From assembly GCF_003096835.1 (NCBI RefSeq), contig NZ_QENZ01000003.1, positions 1-64,000 on the forward strand: a DNA stretch of 64,000 nt, in the 5' to 3' direction. Numbering within the stretch: the first letter of the stretch is position 1; each line of letters starts with the position of its first letter. This document shows, one piece after another, positions 9,574-19,004 of this stretch. The notes beneath the pieces are model-generated. The model was not told where the DNA came from. It worked only from the letters and a program-made list of their open reading frames with translations, and did not search any database. Source of the DNA: Balneicella halophila (GTDB lineage: Bacteria > Bacteroidota > Bacteroidia > Bacteroidales > Balneicellaceae). Both the position numbers and the translations under genes were made by a program.

Positions 9574-10667
9574 TAGATTATAAACTTCCTGAAAATTTGA
9601 TGTCCTTCAGCGTCTGTAGTTTTCAATAAATATATTCCTGTAGGAAGAGATTCTATGTCAATCGTAATATTCTCGATAGTCCCAGTATATCTTATATTGT
9701 TTTCATAATAACTATTGCCAATCATAGAAACAATTTCAATATTGAGTTCAATGTCCTTATCCCAAACAATAGAACAAAATAAGGATGTATTATTCTGAGC
9801 TATAATTTTGTTATCTGGAATGTCATAAACCTTCAAATTCTTTTGGGGATTAATATCTAACATTATTCCTACAGGTCTATGCACAATATTTTCCTTTGGT
9901 TCCTCTCCTAGAACAGCCTCCTTTGTTTCGAGTGCCCCAAGTCTTCTATATGTAACATCTCCAGAATCAGGAAGCATTAGACCTGTGGATACATACAAAA
10001 AATCAACATCTTTATGCCATAATAAACGCGAATCTTTATCATAGAGATAATAATAAGTCTGTAAGTTCAGAAATGAAATATTGTTCTTCGGCAATTCGAA
10101 ATACCTTTCTTCCAACATTCCAAATGGGGACAAACTACCACCCGTCAATATAAAATCACCATTCAACTTTTTATCATGAATATAATTTAAAATGCCTTGG
10201 AGTTGAATGATGGGGTGATTGACCACGGATTGTTTATATACGAGCAAATGAACAGGCTCGGTTGTGTCCTTAAACAACAATTCATGATGAAAAAAAAGAG
10301 CATTCTCGTATTGAATGGTTTCAGATTTCTTGACCGTAAGACTATTTTTATTGTAGCATAGTGAGTGCCTTAAGTCACTAAAAGTTAAATGAATTACCCC
10401 GAAAGGGTTATCTTTCTGAACATTATAGACTGCATTACTAATGTAAAACTCATCTCCACTATCCTCAAAAACGCTATACAAATCTACGTTTTCTATTTCC
10501 AACAAATCTCTAACTTCTTTCTCTTTGTAATCCTTGTATTCTTTTGTATCTTCATGATATTTCATAAACAAATTATAGTGTAAGAATCGTATTGATTGGT
10601 CTTGTGCTCTTAAAGAAAAGCTTAAAATCATCAACCAAAATAATCCTATAATTTGTATTCTATTCAC
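9570..10667 (-). CDS. Secreted protein with type IX sorting domain and diverged nuclease-like fold
   Basis: A 365-residue protein with an N-terminal signal peptide (cleavage likely after SLRAQ, near residue 22) and a C-terminal type-A T9SS-like signal (about residues 285-365, ending SLPTGIYLLKTTDAEGHQIF). The middle resembles secreted endonuclease/exonuclease/phosphatase proteins: FLHYNLFMKY matches their opening strand, GDFILTGGSLS the GDFN region and VHRPVGIMLDI the final strand. The usual Glu, Asn and His-Asp catalytic positions are not preserved, so it is probably not an active nuclease. The start is a GTG whose G is the last base of the hemN TAG stop, which suggests translational coupling. 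Confidence 0.7.
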   Translation of the reverse strand: MNRIQIIGLFWLMILSFSLRAQDQSIRFLHYNLFMKYHEDTKEYKDYKEKEVRDLLEIENVDLYSVFEDSGDEFYISNAVYNVQKDNPFGVIHLTFSDLRHSLCYNKNSLTVKKSETIQYENALFFHHELLFKDTTEPVHLLVYKQSVVNHPIIQLQGILNYIHDKKLNGDFILTGGSLSPFGMLEERYFELPKNNISFLNLQTYYYLYDKDSRLLWHKDVDFLYVSTGLMLPDSGDVTYRRLGALETKEAVLGEEPKENIVHRPVGIMLDINPQKNLKVYDIPDNKIIAQNNTSLFCSIVWDKDIELNIEIVSMIGNSYYENNIRYTGTIENITIDIESLPTGIYLLKTTDAEGHQIFRKFIIY

Positions 10668-12019
10668 TATATAGATTTTGAAAAGTTAAATTGCTTATTT
10701 ACATCATAATTACGATCAAAAACACTACAAATATTACGTAAAAATATCATCCCTAAATCTGTCACTGTAAGAGTATCCTCATCAAACATTATTAATCCCT
10801 CAGACTGCATAACGCTCAGTGTTTCAAAGTCTGATTTTGTAAGATAAGTTCTAATTTCTGGGGTAATTGATAACTGTCTTTTGCATGCGATATCAAGTAT
10901 TGCTCTTTTAATGCATTCATCTTCTGGCGTTAAAATATAAGAACGTTCGTAAGCCCATCTGTTCTCTTGTATTTTTTTCTCATACTTACTTACGTGTTTC
11001 TCGTTCTGTATATACATTGTATCAAAATCGGAAATAGAAGAGGCTCCAAGTCCTATCAACATTTTCGTATGTGAAGTATTGTAACCCATAAAATTACGAT
11101 GCAATCGTCTTTCTTTGTAAGCTTTATACAAATCGTCAGACTCTAACGAAAAGTGATCTAATCCAATATCATAATAGCCACTGGATATTAGCAGTTCTTT
11201 ACCTTTTTCATATAATGCTCTTTTTTCAGCATTATCAGGTAAATCTTCATCAGTAAATGTGCGTTGCATTTTCATCTTCCAAGGCACATGGGCATAGGAA
11301 TAAAAAGCTATTCGCTCTGGCATCAACAAAGCGACTTTTTCAATAGTATCTTCAACAGACGAGAGCTTTTGCTTCGGCAAACCATATATCAAATCATAAT
11401 TGACAGATGAATAACCAATCTCCCTTGCTTTTTCAGTAATAGACTTTACAGTTTCGTAATCATTTTTTCTATTGATTGTTTCTTGCACAATCTCATCAAA
11501 ATCTTGTACTCCAAAGCTCACTCTATTAAAACCTACGTTATAGAGAGTATCCAAATGCTCCTCTGTAGTTATTCCAGGATGTGCCTCAAAGCTGAATTCA
11601 TGAGACTCATGCATCTTAGCATCTTTCATTATGCTCTCGATAAGATACTTTAAGTTCTCTGGTGAAAAAAAGGTCGGTGTACCACCGCCTAAATGTAATT
11701 CCCGGATTATAGGTGTGCCATCAAACAAACTACGATATCTTTGCCACTCAGTAAGCACAGCTTCAATATATGAATCTTCAACTTTATGGTTCTTGGTAAT
11801 TATCCGATTACAAGCACAGAATGTACATAGATTTTCACAATACGGCAGATGTATGTATATGCTTATGCCACTTTTAGTATTAGATTTTCTAAAGGATTTT
11901 TTTATTATAGATTCTATACTATCCATAGTACCTAATGAGTCTCCCCAACAAGGAGCCGTAGGATAACTTGTGTATCTAGGGACAGGCACATTATATTTTT
12001 TTATTAACTCCTCAATCAT
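10667..12019 (-). CDS. hemN: Oxygen-independent coproporphyrinogen III oxidase
   Basis: A 450-residue radical-SAM enzyme. HLPYCENLCTFCAC carries the three cluster cysteines (C61, C65, C68) in the C-x3-C-x2-C order of HemN, and the N-terminal VPRYTSYPTAPCW is specific to true HemN rather than HemW. Further HemN motifs are LHLGGGTPTFF, RVSFGVQDFD and YDLIYGLPKQ. It decarboxylates coproporphyrinogen III to protoporphyrinogen IX without oxygen. A TATTTTTG -7 box lies at 12045-12052 on the minus strand. A secreted protein gene overlaps its stop codon by one base. Confidence 0.95.
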   Translation of the reverse strand: MIEELIKKYNVPVPRYTSYPTAPCWGDSLGTMDSIESIIKKSFRKSNTKSGISIYIHLPYCENLCTFCACNRIITKNHKVEDSYIEAVLTEWQRYRSLFDGTPIIRELHLGGGTPTFFSPENLKYLIESIMKDAKMHESHEFSFEAHPGITTEEHLDTLYNVGFNRVSFGVQDFDEIVQETINRKNDYETVKSITEKAREIGYSSVNYDLIYGLPKQKLSSVEDTIEKVALLMPERIAFYSYAHVPWKMKMQRTFTDEDLPDNAEKRALYEKGKELLISSGYYDIGLDHFSLESDDLYKAYKERRLHRNFMGYNTSHTKMLIGLGASSISDFDTMYIQNEKHVSKYEKKIQENRWAYERSYILTPEDECIKRAILDIACKRQLSITPEIRTYLTKSDFETLSVMQSEGLIMFDEDTLTVTDLGMIFLRNICSVFDRNYDVNKQFNFSKSI

Positions 12020-12123
12020 TCACGCTACTTTTACACGATTAATACAAAAATACTGTTTTATAGAACACAACAGCCTTAAAAATCATTAAAAAAACATTGA
12101 AGCACAATAAGATTTGAAGCATT

Positions 12124-12882
12124 TTATAATTCTCTTTTTGCAATCGTGCTTGATGCCTGTGAGTTCGGGAAAATAAGAACATCGGCTATACTTACATGTT
12201 TCGGACGTGTAACAATAAACACAATAGTTTCTGCCACATCTTCTGCAAGTAAGGGTTTCAGTCCTTTGTAAACTTTATTATTTGCATCTGCATCTTTTAA
12301 TCTAACTACAGAGAATTCCGTCTCCACCATTCCAGGGCAAACTTCACTTACCTTAATTCCATAAGGGTTCAAGTCAATACGCATACCTTTTGTAATCGCT
12401 TCTACTGCATGCTTAGTGGCACAGTATACGTTGCCTTTCGGATAGGTTTCCTTTCCTGCTACAGAACTGATATTGACAATATGTCCTTCACCCCTCTCTA
12501 TCATTAATGGCATTACTTGCTTAGATACGTAAAGTAAACCTTTCACGTTGGTATCTATCATCTGCTCCCAATCCTCTAACTTACCATCTTGGATGGTGTC
12601 CATTCCTGCAGCAAGCCCCGCATTATTAATAAGAACATCTATGCTTTTCCATCGATCAGGCAATGATTTAAAAGCCTCAACTACTTCTTCGTTATTTCTT
12701 ACATCAAAGGCTAAAGGCAGTGCTTCAGCTTTATGTTTCACTTTTATTTCTTCAGCCAATTCCTCTAAGCGCTCTCCCCTACGACCCGTAATAATCACAT
12801 TATGACCACAGGAGGCAAGAGCTATCGCAGTGGCTTTGCCAATTCCGGAAGTGGCTCCGGTTATAAGTGCTATTTTTCTCAT
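12124..12882 (-). CDS. Short-chain dehydrogenase, YdfG-like
   Basis: A 252-residue classical SDR. It has the TGATSGIGKATA cofactor loop, an Arg-Arg after the second strand (ITGRRGERL) that favours NADP(H), NNAG, and the catalytic Ser (VNISSVAGK) and Tyr-x3-Lys (YCATKHA). Overall it is closest to the YdfG/serine 3-dehydrogenase type that oxidises 3-hydroxy acids. The substrate is inferred from family only. A GAGG Shine-Dalgarno-like sequence precedes the ATG, and a TACATTTG -7 box is present on the minus strand at 12903-12910. Confidence 0.88.
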   Translation of the reverse strand: MRKIALITGATSGIGKATAIALASCGHNVIITGRRGERLEELAEEIKVKHKAEALPLAFDVRNNEEVVEAFKSLPDRWKSIDVLINNAGLAAGMDTIQDGKLEDWEQMIDTNVKGLLYVSKQVMPLMIERGEGHIVNISSVAGKETYPKGNVYCATKHAVEAITKGMRIDLNPYGIKVSEVCPGMVETEFSVVRLKDADANNKVYKGLKPLLAEDVAETIVFIVTRPKHVSIADVLIFPNSQASSTIAKREL

Positions 12883-12984
12883 GTTTTTCCTCTTTTGTTA
12901 CACAAATGTACTGTTTTTTAGTGAAGGATATGCCTATTTAACATAAATCTATTGGCATACATAGCATAATTACACAACATTCTA

Positions 12985-12992
12985 TATCTTTG
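12985..12992 (+). promoter_or_regulatory. -7 box for the DUF4293-patatin run
   Basis: TATCTTTG matches the Bacteroidota -7 consensus exactly, 32 bp upstream of the DUF4293 ATG. No TTG occurs 19-21 bp upstream. It would start the plus-strand run of five genes to 17667, whose internal gaps are all under 10 bp or are overlaps. Confidence 0.5.
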
Positions 12993-13024
12993 TTTTTTAG
13001 TAATGAATAATTAGACGTTTTCTT

Positions 13025-13468
13025 ATGATACAACGGATTCAAACTATATATTTATTGGCAGTGTTTGTCTTGATTGTACAAGTTTTCATTTTCCCATTTC
13101 TCATATTTTTCAATGAGCAGGAAACGATAGAATTTAGTGCATTGAGGATTAGTAATGGTGAATACCTGATTCCTTTAACTATTTTATACGGAGTAATATT
13201 ACTAATTACTTTGGTAAGTATCTTCTTGTTTAAGCATCGGCTTGTTCAAGCTCGACTTACTGTTATCAACATGTTTTTATTATTTGGAAGCATTGGTTTA
13301 GTTGCTTACTACGGCTGGGAAATGAGTAAATCTCTGCCCACACACGACATTAAGTATAACTTCACCTGCTTGTTTCCTATACTTGCTATCATTTTTAATT
13401 TCTTGGCATTAAAAGGCATACAAAAAGATGAAGCTTTAGTACGATCTGCTAATAGGTTACGCCCATGA
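13025..13468 (+). CDS. DUF4293 family membrane protein
   Basis: A 147-residue protein with four hydrophobic segments (about residues 8-28, 50-70, 80-98 and 112-130). The opening MIQRIQTIYLL and the layout match DUF4293, a Bacteroidota inner-membrane family of unknown function. Its stop overlaps the ATG of the patatin gene (ATGA), so the two are probably translated together. No catalytic residues can be proposed. Confidence 0.82.
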   Translation: MIQRIQTIYLLAVFVLIVQVFIFPFLIFFNEQETIEFSALRISNGEYLIPLTILYGVILLITLVSIFLFKHRLVQARLTVINMFLLFGSIGLVAYYGWEMSKSLPTHDIKYNFTCLFPILAIIFNFLALKGIQKDEALVRSANRLRP

Positions 13469-15663
13469 CAAGAAACAAATTAAGCATCTTTTTGTCCGTC
13501 ATTTTCTTGCTTCTTACTGCAAAGATAGATGCGCAAAACATAGAGAATCAACAAGATTCTGTAAAATCTAGACCTACAGTAGCACTAGTCCTTAGCGGTG
13601 GCGGAGCAAAAGGTTTTGCTGAAATAGGTACACTTGAAGCTATCGACGAACTAGGCATACCAATAGATTATGTCGTTGGGACAAGCATGGGAAGCATTGT
13701 GGGAGGATTTTATGCAATTGGATATTCGGGAAAAGAAATCGCAGAGCAAGTTGATAAGATAGAATGGAGTACCGTTTTTACCGATAAAATAACAAGCCGT
13801 AAGATACCTGTTATAATAAAAGATGAGCTGAGTAGATATGCCTTTTCATTTCCTATAAAAGATAAAATACGACTTCCCAAAGGAATTATTCAAGGGCAAC
13901 GGGTAATGAATATTTTATCAAAGTACACCATTGGTTATCATCAAGATAAAGATTTTTCAAATCTACCTATACCTTACTCCTGTGTGGGTACTGATATTGA
14001 AACTGGTGAAGCTGTTGTTTTTGAAAGAGGTTCACTACCTATCGTAATGAGGGCAAGTATGGCAATTCCCTCTGTATTTACACCCCAAAGAGTTGGGAAT
14101 AGAGTCTTTGTGGATGGTGGTGTTATCAACAACTTTCCGGCTGATGTAGCCAAGGCAAAAGGTTTTGATTATATTATTGGCGTGTACGTACAATCTCCAT
14201 TACTAGAGCAGAGCGAGATAAATTCAGCAGCAGACATTGTGAACCAGCTTGTGAGTTTTGCAGGCAAACCCCGTTTAGACCAAAACAAAAAGCTAACCGA
14301 TATTTATATAAGCCCTAATATTACCGGTTTCAATGCTGGAAGTTTTGATAAAGAAGAAATAGATACGCTGATACAGCGAGGCAGAGACGCAGCAAAGAAA
14401 CACTATGATGAACTAAAGGCTTTAAAAGAAAAATTAGGAGAAAATGTTGCTAAAGAAGAGTTATCGCCTCCTCCGTTTGATGAACCTATAAGATTCAAAG
14501 CAATAAAAGTAAAAGGTCTTGAGGATATCAGCGAGAATTTATTCTTTACCAAATTAGATTTGGATGATAAAGACAGTATTTCTGTGGATGAACTTGAAAA
14601 AACCATAGGTGATGTATCTTCTGTGTTAGGCTTAGATTTATTGACCTACAAAGTTCTCCAAGACACTTTGCAATTCGATGCTCACGAGCGTTTATCCAAT
14701 AGGTTTAATGTTGGTTTGCATTATGACAGTGACAACGAAGGCAGTGTTTTAATGAATCTAACGCTAAACAATCTGTTAATCAAAAATTCCAGAGCTTCTG
14801 CAGATGCTATTTTAGGAAGAGATTTACAATTCACAGGTCGCTATACGATAAAATTTGGTAAAGTGCCTTACCTGAATTTGATGTTTGACACAAAGGATTA
14901 CAGCCTCACTAGATATATAAAAAATGATAAGGTTATAGAAGGTGATGTTACCTATGTAAAGTTTGATATGAATGCCCAAATGATACTTTGGGATAATTAC
15001 TCAGCGGGTGTGGGAATTAGAAAAGAATACGTGGACTATAAGGATGTTACGCACATGAACACCATCCTGTCTGAGAGAACTGGAAATGATTGGTACACAC
15101 ATCATTATGCCTTCATCAGTTTGGATATCTTAGATGATCCATCCTACCCTACTCGAGGTATTCGTTTTGATGGGGAAGCTAATTATATATCTAATGGTGC
15201 AGGAGAAACAGGCACAGTTTTGTATGCCAACCTAAAAAGAGCTTATTCCATAGGAAAGAAATTCTCAACAATAGTAAACCTTTATGGCAGAACTATTTTA
15301 GATAATCAATTAAGTCCTATTTATAAAAATTATTGGGGTGGTATCAACGATACCAAATACCTAACTAAACATATTCCATTTGTAGGAGCTAATTGGGTAC
15401 AAGGCTATAATGATATGATGGCTGTGGCACGTATCGACTTTAGGTATAGATTATTTAAAAACAATTACTTGGTATTGGCAGGTAATTATGGACGCTATTC
15501 CGATGACATTGATAATTTTTTTAGCAGTATTCCAGAGAATATTTGGGGTGGCGGTATTACATACTCCTATGATAGCATAGTTGGTCCTATTGAAGCAACA
15601 ATCATGCATTCCACAGAAGTAAGTAAGCCAATTCTTCATGTTAGTATTGGATATAATTTTTAA
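13465..15663 (+). CDS. Patatin-like phospholipase with C-terminal outer-membrane barrel
   Basis: A 732-residue protein with a signal peptide (about residues 1-23, ending in KIDAQ). The patatin domain has the oxyanion loop SGGGAKG (residues 44-50), the nucleophile in GTSMG (Ser74) and the catalytic Asp in DGG (about Asp217). A POTRA-like segment follows (about 340-400), then a beta-barrel of the BamA/surface-antigen type reaching the C-terminus, which ends in aromatic Phe as outer-membrane barrels do. This is the PlpD-like type VD layout in which barrel and lipase are one chain, giving a periplasmic or surface phospholipase. A GT2 gene starts 6 bp after the stop. Confidence 0.9.
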   Translation: MTRNKLSIFLSVIFLLLTAKIDAQNIENQQDSVKSRPTVALVLSGGGAKGFAEIGTLEAIDELGIPIDYVVGTSMGSIVGGFYAIGYSGKEIAEQVDKIEWSTVFTDKITSRKIPVIIKDELSRYAFSFPIKDKIRLPKGIIQGQRVMNILSKYTIGYHQDKDFSNLPIPYSCVGTDIETGEAVVFERGSLPIVMRASMAIPSVFTPQRVGNRVFVDGGVINNFPADVAKAKGFDYIIGVYVQSPLLEQSEINSAADIVNQLVSFAGKPRLDQNKKLTDIYISPNITGFNAGSFDKEEIDTLIQRGRDAAKKHYDELKALKEKLGENVAKEELSPPPFDEPIRFKAIKVKGLEDISENLFFTKLDLDDKDSISVDELEKTIGDVSSVLGLDLLTYKVLQDTLQFDAHERLSNRFNVGLHYDSDNEGSVLMNLTLNNLLIKNSRASADAILGRDLQFTGRYTIKFGKVPYLNLMFDTKDYSLTRYIKNDKVIEGDVTYVKFDMNAQMILWDNYSAGVGIRKEYVDYKDVTHMNTILSERTGNDWYTHHYAFISLDILDDPSYPTRGIRFDGEANYISNGAGETGTVLYANLKRAYSIGKKFSTIVNLYGRTILDNQLSPIYKNYWGGINDTKYLTKHIPFVGANWVQGYNDMMAVARIDFRYRLFKNNYLVLAGNYGRYSDDIDNFFSSIPENIWGGGITYSYDSIVGPIEATIMHSTEVSKPILHVSIGYNF

Positions 15664-15669
15664 ACAAAT

Positions 15670-16374
15670 ATGAAAGAATTCACCATCATTATTCCTATAT
15701 ATAATGAAGTAGATAACATCTCACGACTCACGGAGACTATCCACAAATATATTTCAAACGCGAGTGTGCCAACCAATGCGTTATTAGTTGATGATGGCTC
15801 TACTGATGGCAGTTTCGAAGCAATTCAGCAAGCATGTACAAAATATTCTGAGTTAAATTATATTTCATTTCAAGAAAACAGAGGACTAAGTGCTGCTATA
15901 AAAGCGGGATTTGATCATGCAACTTCCGAATATGTTGGATATATAGATGCTGACTTGCAAACTACGCCAGAAGATTTTGAAATACTTCTTCCTTATCGTA
16001 AAGACTATGCAATGGTCACAGGCATTCGCCAAAATAGACAAGATAGTTTCGTAAAAAATATGTCCTCAAAAATTGCGAATAGCTTTCGCAGGATGATGGT
16101 ACATGATAACATAGAAGACACTGGTTGCCCTTTAAAAATCTTCAAAACTGCTATAGCTAAAAAAATTCCATTTTTTAATGGAAACCATCGCTTTTTTGCA
16201 GCCTTAGTTCAAATGTTTGACGAGGAAGTTAAGCAAGTTCCTGTTAAGCATTTTCCTAGAGAAGCTGGTCAAGCTAAATTTGGATTGTCTAATAGACTTA
16301 TAGCACCTTTTATGGATTGTTTTCATGTAAAATGGTTGCAAAAAAGACATCGTAATTATCAAATTAAGAATTAA
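15670..16374 (+). CDS. DPM1-like family 2 glycosyltransferase
   Basis: A 234-residue GT2 protein without membrane segments: FTIIIPIYNEVDNI at the N-terminus, VDDGSTDGS and DADLQTTPED as the nucleotide and metal motifs, then TGCPLKIF and HRFFAALVQ. This pattern is that of dolichyl- or undecaprenyl-phosphate sugar transferases (DPM1/ArnC type), which load a sugar onto a lipid carrier at the cytoplasmic face. The following LAB_N membrane protein is a common partner, possibly anchoring or flipping the product. The sugar cannot be assigned. Confidence 0.88.
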   Translation: MKEFTIIIPIYNEVDNISRLTETIHKYISNASVPTNALLVDDGSTDGSFEAIQQACTKYSELNYISFQENRGLSAAIKAGFDHATSEYVGYIDADLQTTPEDFEILLPYRKDYAMVTGIRQNRQDSFVKNMSSKIANSFRRMMVHDNIEDTGCPLKIFKTAIAKKIPFFNGNHRFFAALVQMFDEEVKQVPVKHFPREAGQAKFGLSNRLIAPFMDCFHVKWLQKRHRNYQIKN

Positions 16375-16379
16375 GTTTA

Positions 16380-17030
16380 ATGGGTTTTGAAATCACTTAT
16401 GTAGCCCTTATTGGATTTATTGCACAGGGACTTTTCTTTTCTAGATTTGCAGTGCAACTTATTTTATCAGAAAGAGCAAAAGCCTCCATATCACCATCTA
16501 TATTCTGGCAATTAAGCTTAATCGCTTGCTATCTAATGATGACATACGGCTACTTAAGAAATGATTTCTCTATCATTGAAGGTCAAATTATTGCTTATTT
16601 CATATACATACGTAACTTACAACTGAAAGGTGTCTGGGGAAAAGTACCAAAACTTATCAAGCTCATTTTGATTGCTACACCTATTCTTGTTATTGGATAT
16701 GGTCTCTTCAACTATGTGGACATTGTAAAACCTCTTTTCAGAGATCCACCCGCTACCGCGACATGGCTGATTCTAGCAACTATTGGGCAAACCATTTTTG
16801 CATCCCGCTTTATCTATCAATGGGTATATTCAGAATATAAAAAAGAATCTATTTTCCCTTTAGGTTTTTGGGTTATTAGTATTTTAGGATCTGCCATTAT
16901 TACTGTTTACGCAATTTTTGCTAAAGATTTAGTCCTACTTATTGGACAAGGCTTCGGGTTAATTGTTTACAGTAGAAATTTTTATCTCAGATTATTAGAA
17001 AATAAGAAGAATGAAGAGGTTAGTATATAG
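16380..17030 (+). CDS. Tandem LAB_N domain membrane protein
   Basis: A 216-residue membrane protein made of two copies of the lipid-A biosynthesis N-terminal (LAB_N) domain. The first is GFIAQGLFFSRFAVQLILSE (residues about 11-30), the second TIGQTIFASRFIYQWVYSE (about 138-156). Each is followed by a hydrophobic pair and a YxRN element (YIRNLQLKG, YSRNFYLRL). The domain is named from association with LpxB, but stand-alone proteins like this usually neighbour DPM1-like GT2 enzymes, as here. No catalytic site is visible; a membrane partner or flippase role is inference. The next gene starts inside its last 20 bp. Confidence 0.85.
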   Translation: MGFEITYVALIGFIAQGLFFSRFAVQLILSERAKASISPSIFWQLSLIACYLMMTYGYLRNDFSIIEGQIIAYFIYIRNLQLKGVWGKVPKLIKLILIATPILVIGYGLFNYVDIVKPLFRDPPATATWLILATIGQTIFASRFIYQWVYSEYKKESIFPLGFWVISILGSAIITVYAIFAKDLVLLIGQGFGLIVYSRNFYLRLLENKKNEEVSI

Positions 17031-17667
17031 TCTTCCGATAATATTCATTGTGATGGCGTGTAGTTCCACAACATCTGTGCATCAATCTATTTGGCATAAT
17101 AATACCCCAAAAGCACCAGCATCCATCTTTCATAAAACTAATGGAATCACACTTGCCGTAAGTAATGATAGCGAATTTTTGTATATAGATATAGAAAGCA
17201 CAAATCCTCAAGCTATCGATAAAATAAGACAACTTGGTTTATCAGTTTGGCTAAGCAAAGGAGCTAATCCCAATAAAACTTATGGCATTCATCATCCCTT
17301 ACCATTCAAAAATACTGAAGACAACGTCGCATTGGAAGGTTTTAACCAAGCTCCAATGGTTGCTTTACCAATAAATGATATAGATCCACTAAAAATCAAA
17401 TCATCTTTATTGCCTGAGTTGATGATTTATAGTCTGAAAGTACCACTTACTGAGATTGATTTAAGGAATGCAGAAATCTTCACAATAAGTGTAGCTTCTT
17501 TTAGTCTAGGTAAACAAGAGTATCTGTCAGGACTTACTACAGCTGAAGAGATAGAACGTCGCTTGAACGAGTACAAAGCAAATCCTAACTATGAAGAGCA
17601 CCAGCCAGAACTCGTGCCATTTTACAACACTTTTCAACTCGCTAAAAAGCCAAATAAAAATCCTTAA
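17011..17667 (+). CDS. Lipoprotein of unknown function
   Basis: A 218-residue protein with a lipoprotein signal (MKRLVYSLPIIFIVMAC, Cys17 as acylation site, then Ser-Ser-Thr-Thr). The mature part looks beta-rich: residues 45-75 (NGITLAVSNDSEFLYIDIES) and the GLSVWLSKGANPNKTYGIHH stretch recall carbohydrate-binding or DOMON-like sandwiches, but I cannot assign a family. It is translationally coupled to the LAB_N gene by a 20-bp overlap. Its 3' end overlaps the convergent tRNA methyltransferase gene by 26 bp. Confidence 0.75.
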   Translation: MKRLVYSLPIIFIVMACSSTTSVHQSIWHNNTPKAPASIFHKTNGITLAVSNDSEFLYIDIESTNPQAIDKIRQLGLSVWLSKGANPNKTYGIHHPLPFKNTEDNVALEGFNQAPMVALPINDIDPLKIKSSLLPELMIYSLKVPLTEIDLRNAEIFTISVASFSLGKQEYLSGLTTAEEIERRLNEYKANPNYEEHQPELVPFYNTFQLAKKPNKNP

Positions 17668-18352
17668 GCAACTTCTTATAGTTTCCCGTATATCGATGTC
17701 TAGTTTCTGTTTCAATAGTTAACTCTTCTTCAATAACTTTCATTTCCAAAAAACTGAATGACATCAGAATCCGTTTAGGTCGTTTATTGGGATTTGGGTA
17801 GACCGTACACAATTTATTACAATAAAGCCCACTATCTTTTGCCATAGAAATTATTTCAACTTGCCGTTCAATTGGGATAATAATTGAAAAAATTCCCTGA
17901 GTGGAAAGCAAGTCTGCAACTTTTTTTAATAAATCCCTAAAAGAAAATTTAGTAGTGTGTCGAGCGATTTCCCTATCTGAAACAGCTGGTAACACTCCAT
18001 TGGAAAAAAATGGAGGATTACTTACAATACAGCCAAACTTATTAGACGAATCGTAATTTTGAATATCAATATGAGCAGCCTCTAATCTCGAATCAAAAGG
18101 TGACATTTTAAAGTTCTTAGTTGCTTGCTCGATTGCATCAGTGGAGATATCTATTCCTAAAACTTTAGCTTTGGGGAAACGTTGTGCCATCATCATAGCA
18201 ATAACACCTGTACCTGTTCCAATATCAAGAATAGCTTTTACGTCTTTGGGAGCTTTAGCCCATGCTCCTAATAAAACACCATCAATACCAACTTTCATAG
18301 CACATCGGTCTTGAGCAACAGTAAACTTTTTAAAGTGAAATGGTTTACTCAT
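17642..18352 (-). CDS. trmN6: tRNA1(Val) adenine-N6 methyltransferase (TrmN6/YfiC)
   Basis: A 236-residue class I SAM methyltransferase. [20 protein letters not shown] and GAWA match the YfiC opening; [16 protein letters not shown] is the SAM loop, and VSNPPFF is the NPPY-type motif of N6-adenine methyltransferases. It should methylate A37 of tRNA1(Val). It begins inside the end of the upstream ABC ATPase gene (8-bp overlap) and is the last gene of a four-gene minus-strand operon. Its end overlaps the plus-strand lipoprotein gene. Confidence 0.9.
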   Translation of the reverse strand: MSKPFHFKKFTVAQDRCAMKVGIDGVLLGAWAKAPKDVKAILDIGTGTGVIAMMMAQRFPKAKVLGIDISTDAIEQATKNFKMSPFDSRLEAAHIDIQNYDSSNKFGCIVSNPPFFSNGVLPAVSDREIARHTTKFSFRDLLKKVADLLSTQGIFSIIIPIERQVEIISMAKDSGLYCNKLCTVYPNPNKRPKRILMSFSFLEMKVIEEELTIETETRHRYTGNYKKLLKDFYLAF

Positions 18353-19001
18353 TAATGATACGTCCGTCTTTCATAACCAATTTACGGTCACATTGGTCTG
18401 CAAAATCACTATCGTGTGTGACAATTACAAAAGTTTGCCCCAATTTATCACGTAAGTCAAAAAACAATTGATGTATTTCTTCTTTATTTGCAGAATCCAG
18501 ATTTCCTGTAGGTTCATCAGCAAAGATAATTGCTGGGTTATTCATCATAGCTCGGGCAACAGCCACCCGCTGATTCTCACCTCCTGAAAGTTCTGAAGGT
18601 TTATGGTTTATTCTATCTTTTAATCCTAATATTGTGAGTAATTCTAAAGCTCTTTCTTCACTTTCTTTTCTTCCTTTCCCTAATATATAGGCTGGAATAC
18701 AAACATTTTCAAGAGCAGTAAATTCAGGCAATAAATGATGAAACTGAAAGATGAAACCAATTTCTTTATTTCTAAATTTTGCTAATCGTTTCTCCCCGTA
18801 TTTAGAAATATCTTCCCCGTTAAACAAAAGATTGCCTCCATCTGCTTTGTCGAGTGTACTTAATATTTGTAGTAAAGTCGTTTTTCCTGCACCACTAGCC
18901 CCTACAATTGCAACCACTTCTTTTGCATTGATTTCAAGCGATACATCTTTAAGTACTTGCAGTTGATCGTAAGACTTTGTAATATTAGTAGCCGTTAACA
19001 T
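18345..19001 (-). CDS. ABC transporter ATP-binding protein, LolD-like
   Basis: A 218-residue ABC ATPase: Walker [13 protein letters not shown] loop [18 protein letters not shown], signature [14 protein letters not shown], Walker [15 protein letters not shown] and the H loop IVTHD. The [17 protein letters not shown]-loop region and short length match LolD of lipoprotein release complexes. The permease (LolC/E) is not adjacent, so the exact partner is uncertain; MacB-like export is the alternative. It lies 3 bp after the SpoU methyltransferase gene in the arginine deiminase operon. Confidence 0.88.
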   Translation of the reverse strand: MLTATNITKSYDQLQVLKDVSLEINAKEVVAIVGASGAGKTTLLQILSTLDKADGGNLLFNGEDISKYGEKRLAKFRNKEIGFIFQFHHLLPEFTALENVCIPAYILGKGRKESEERALELLTILGLKDRINHKPSELSGGENQRVAVARAMMNNPAIIFADEPTGNLDSANKEEIHQLFFDLRDKLGQTFVIVTHDSDFADQCDRKLVMKDGRIINE

Positions 19002-19004
19002 ATT

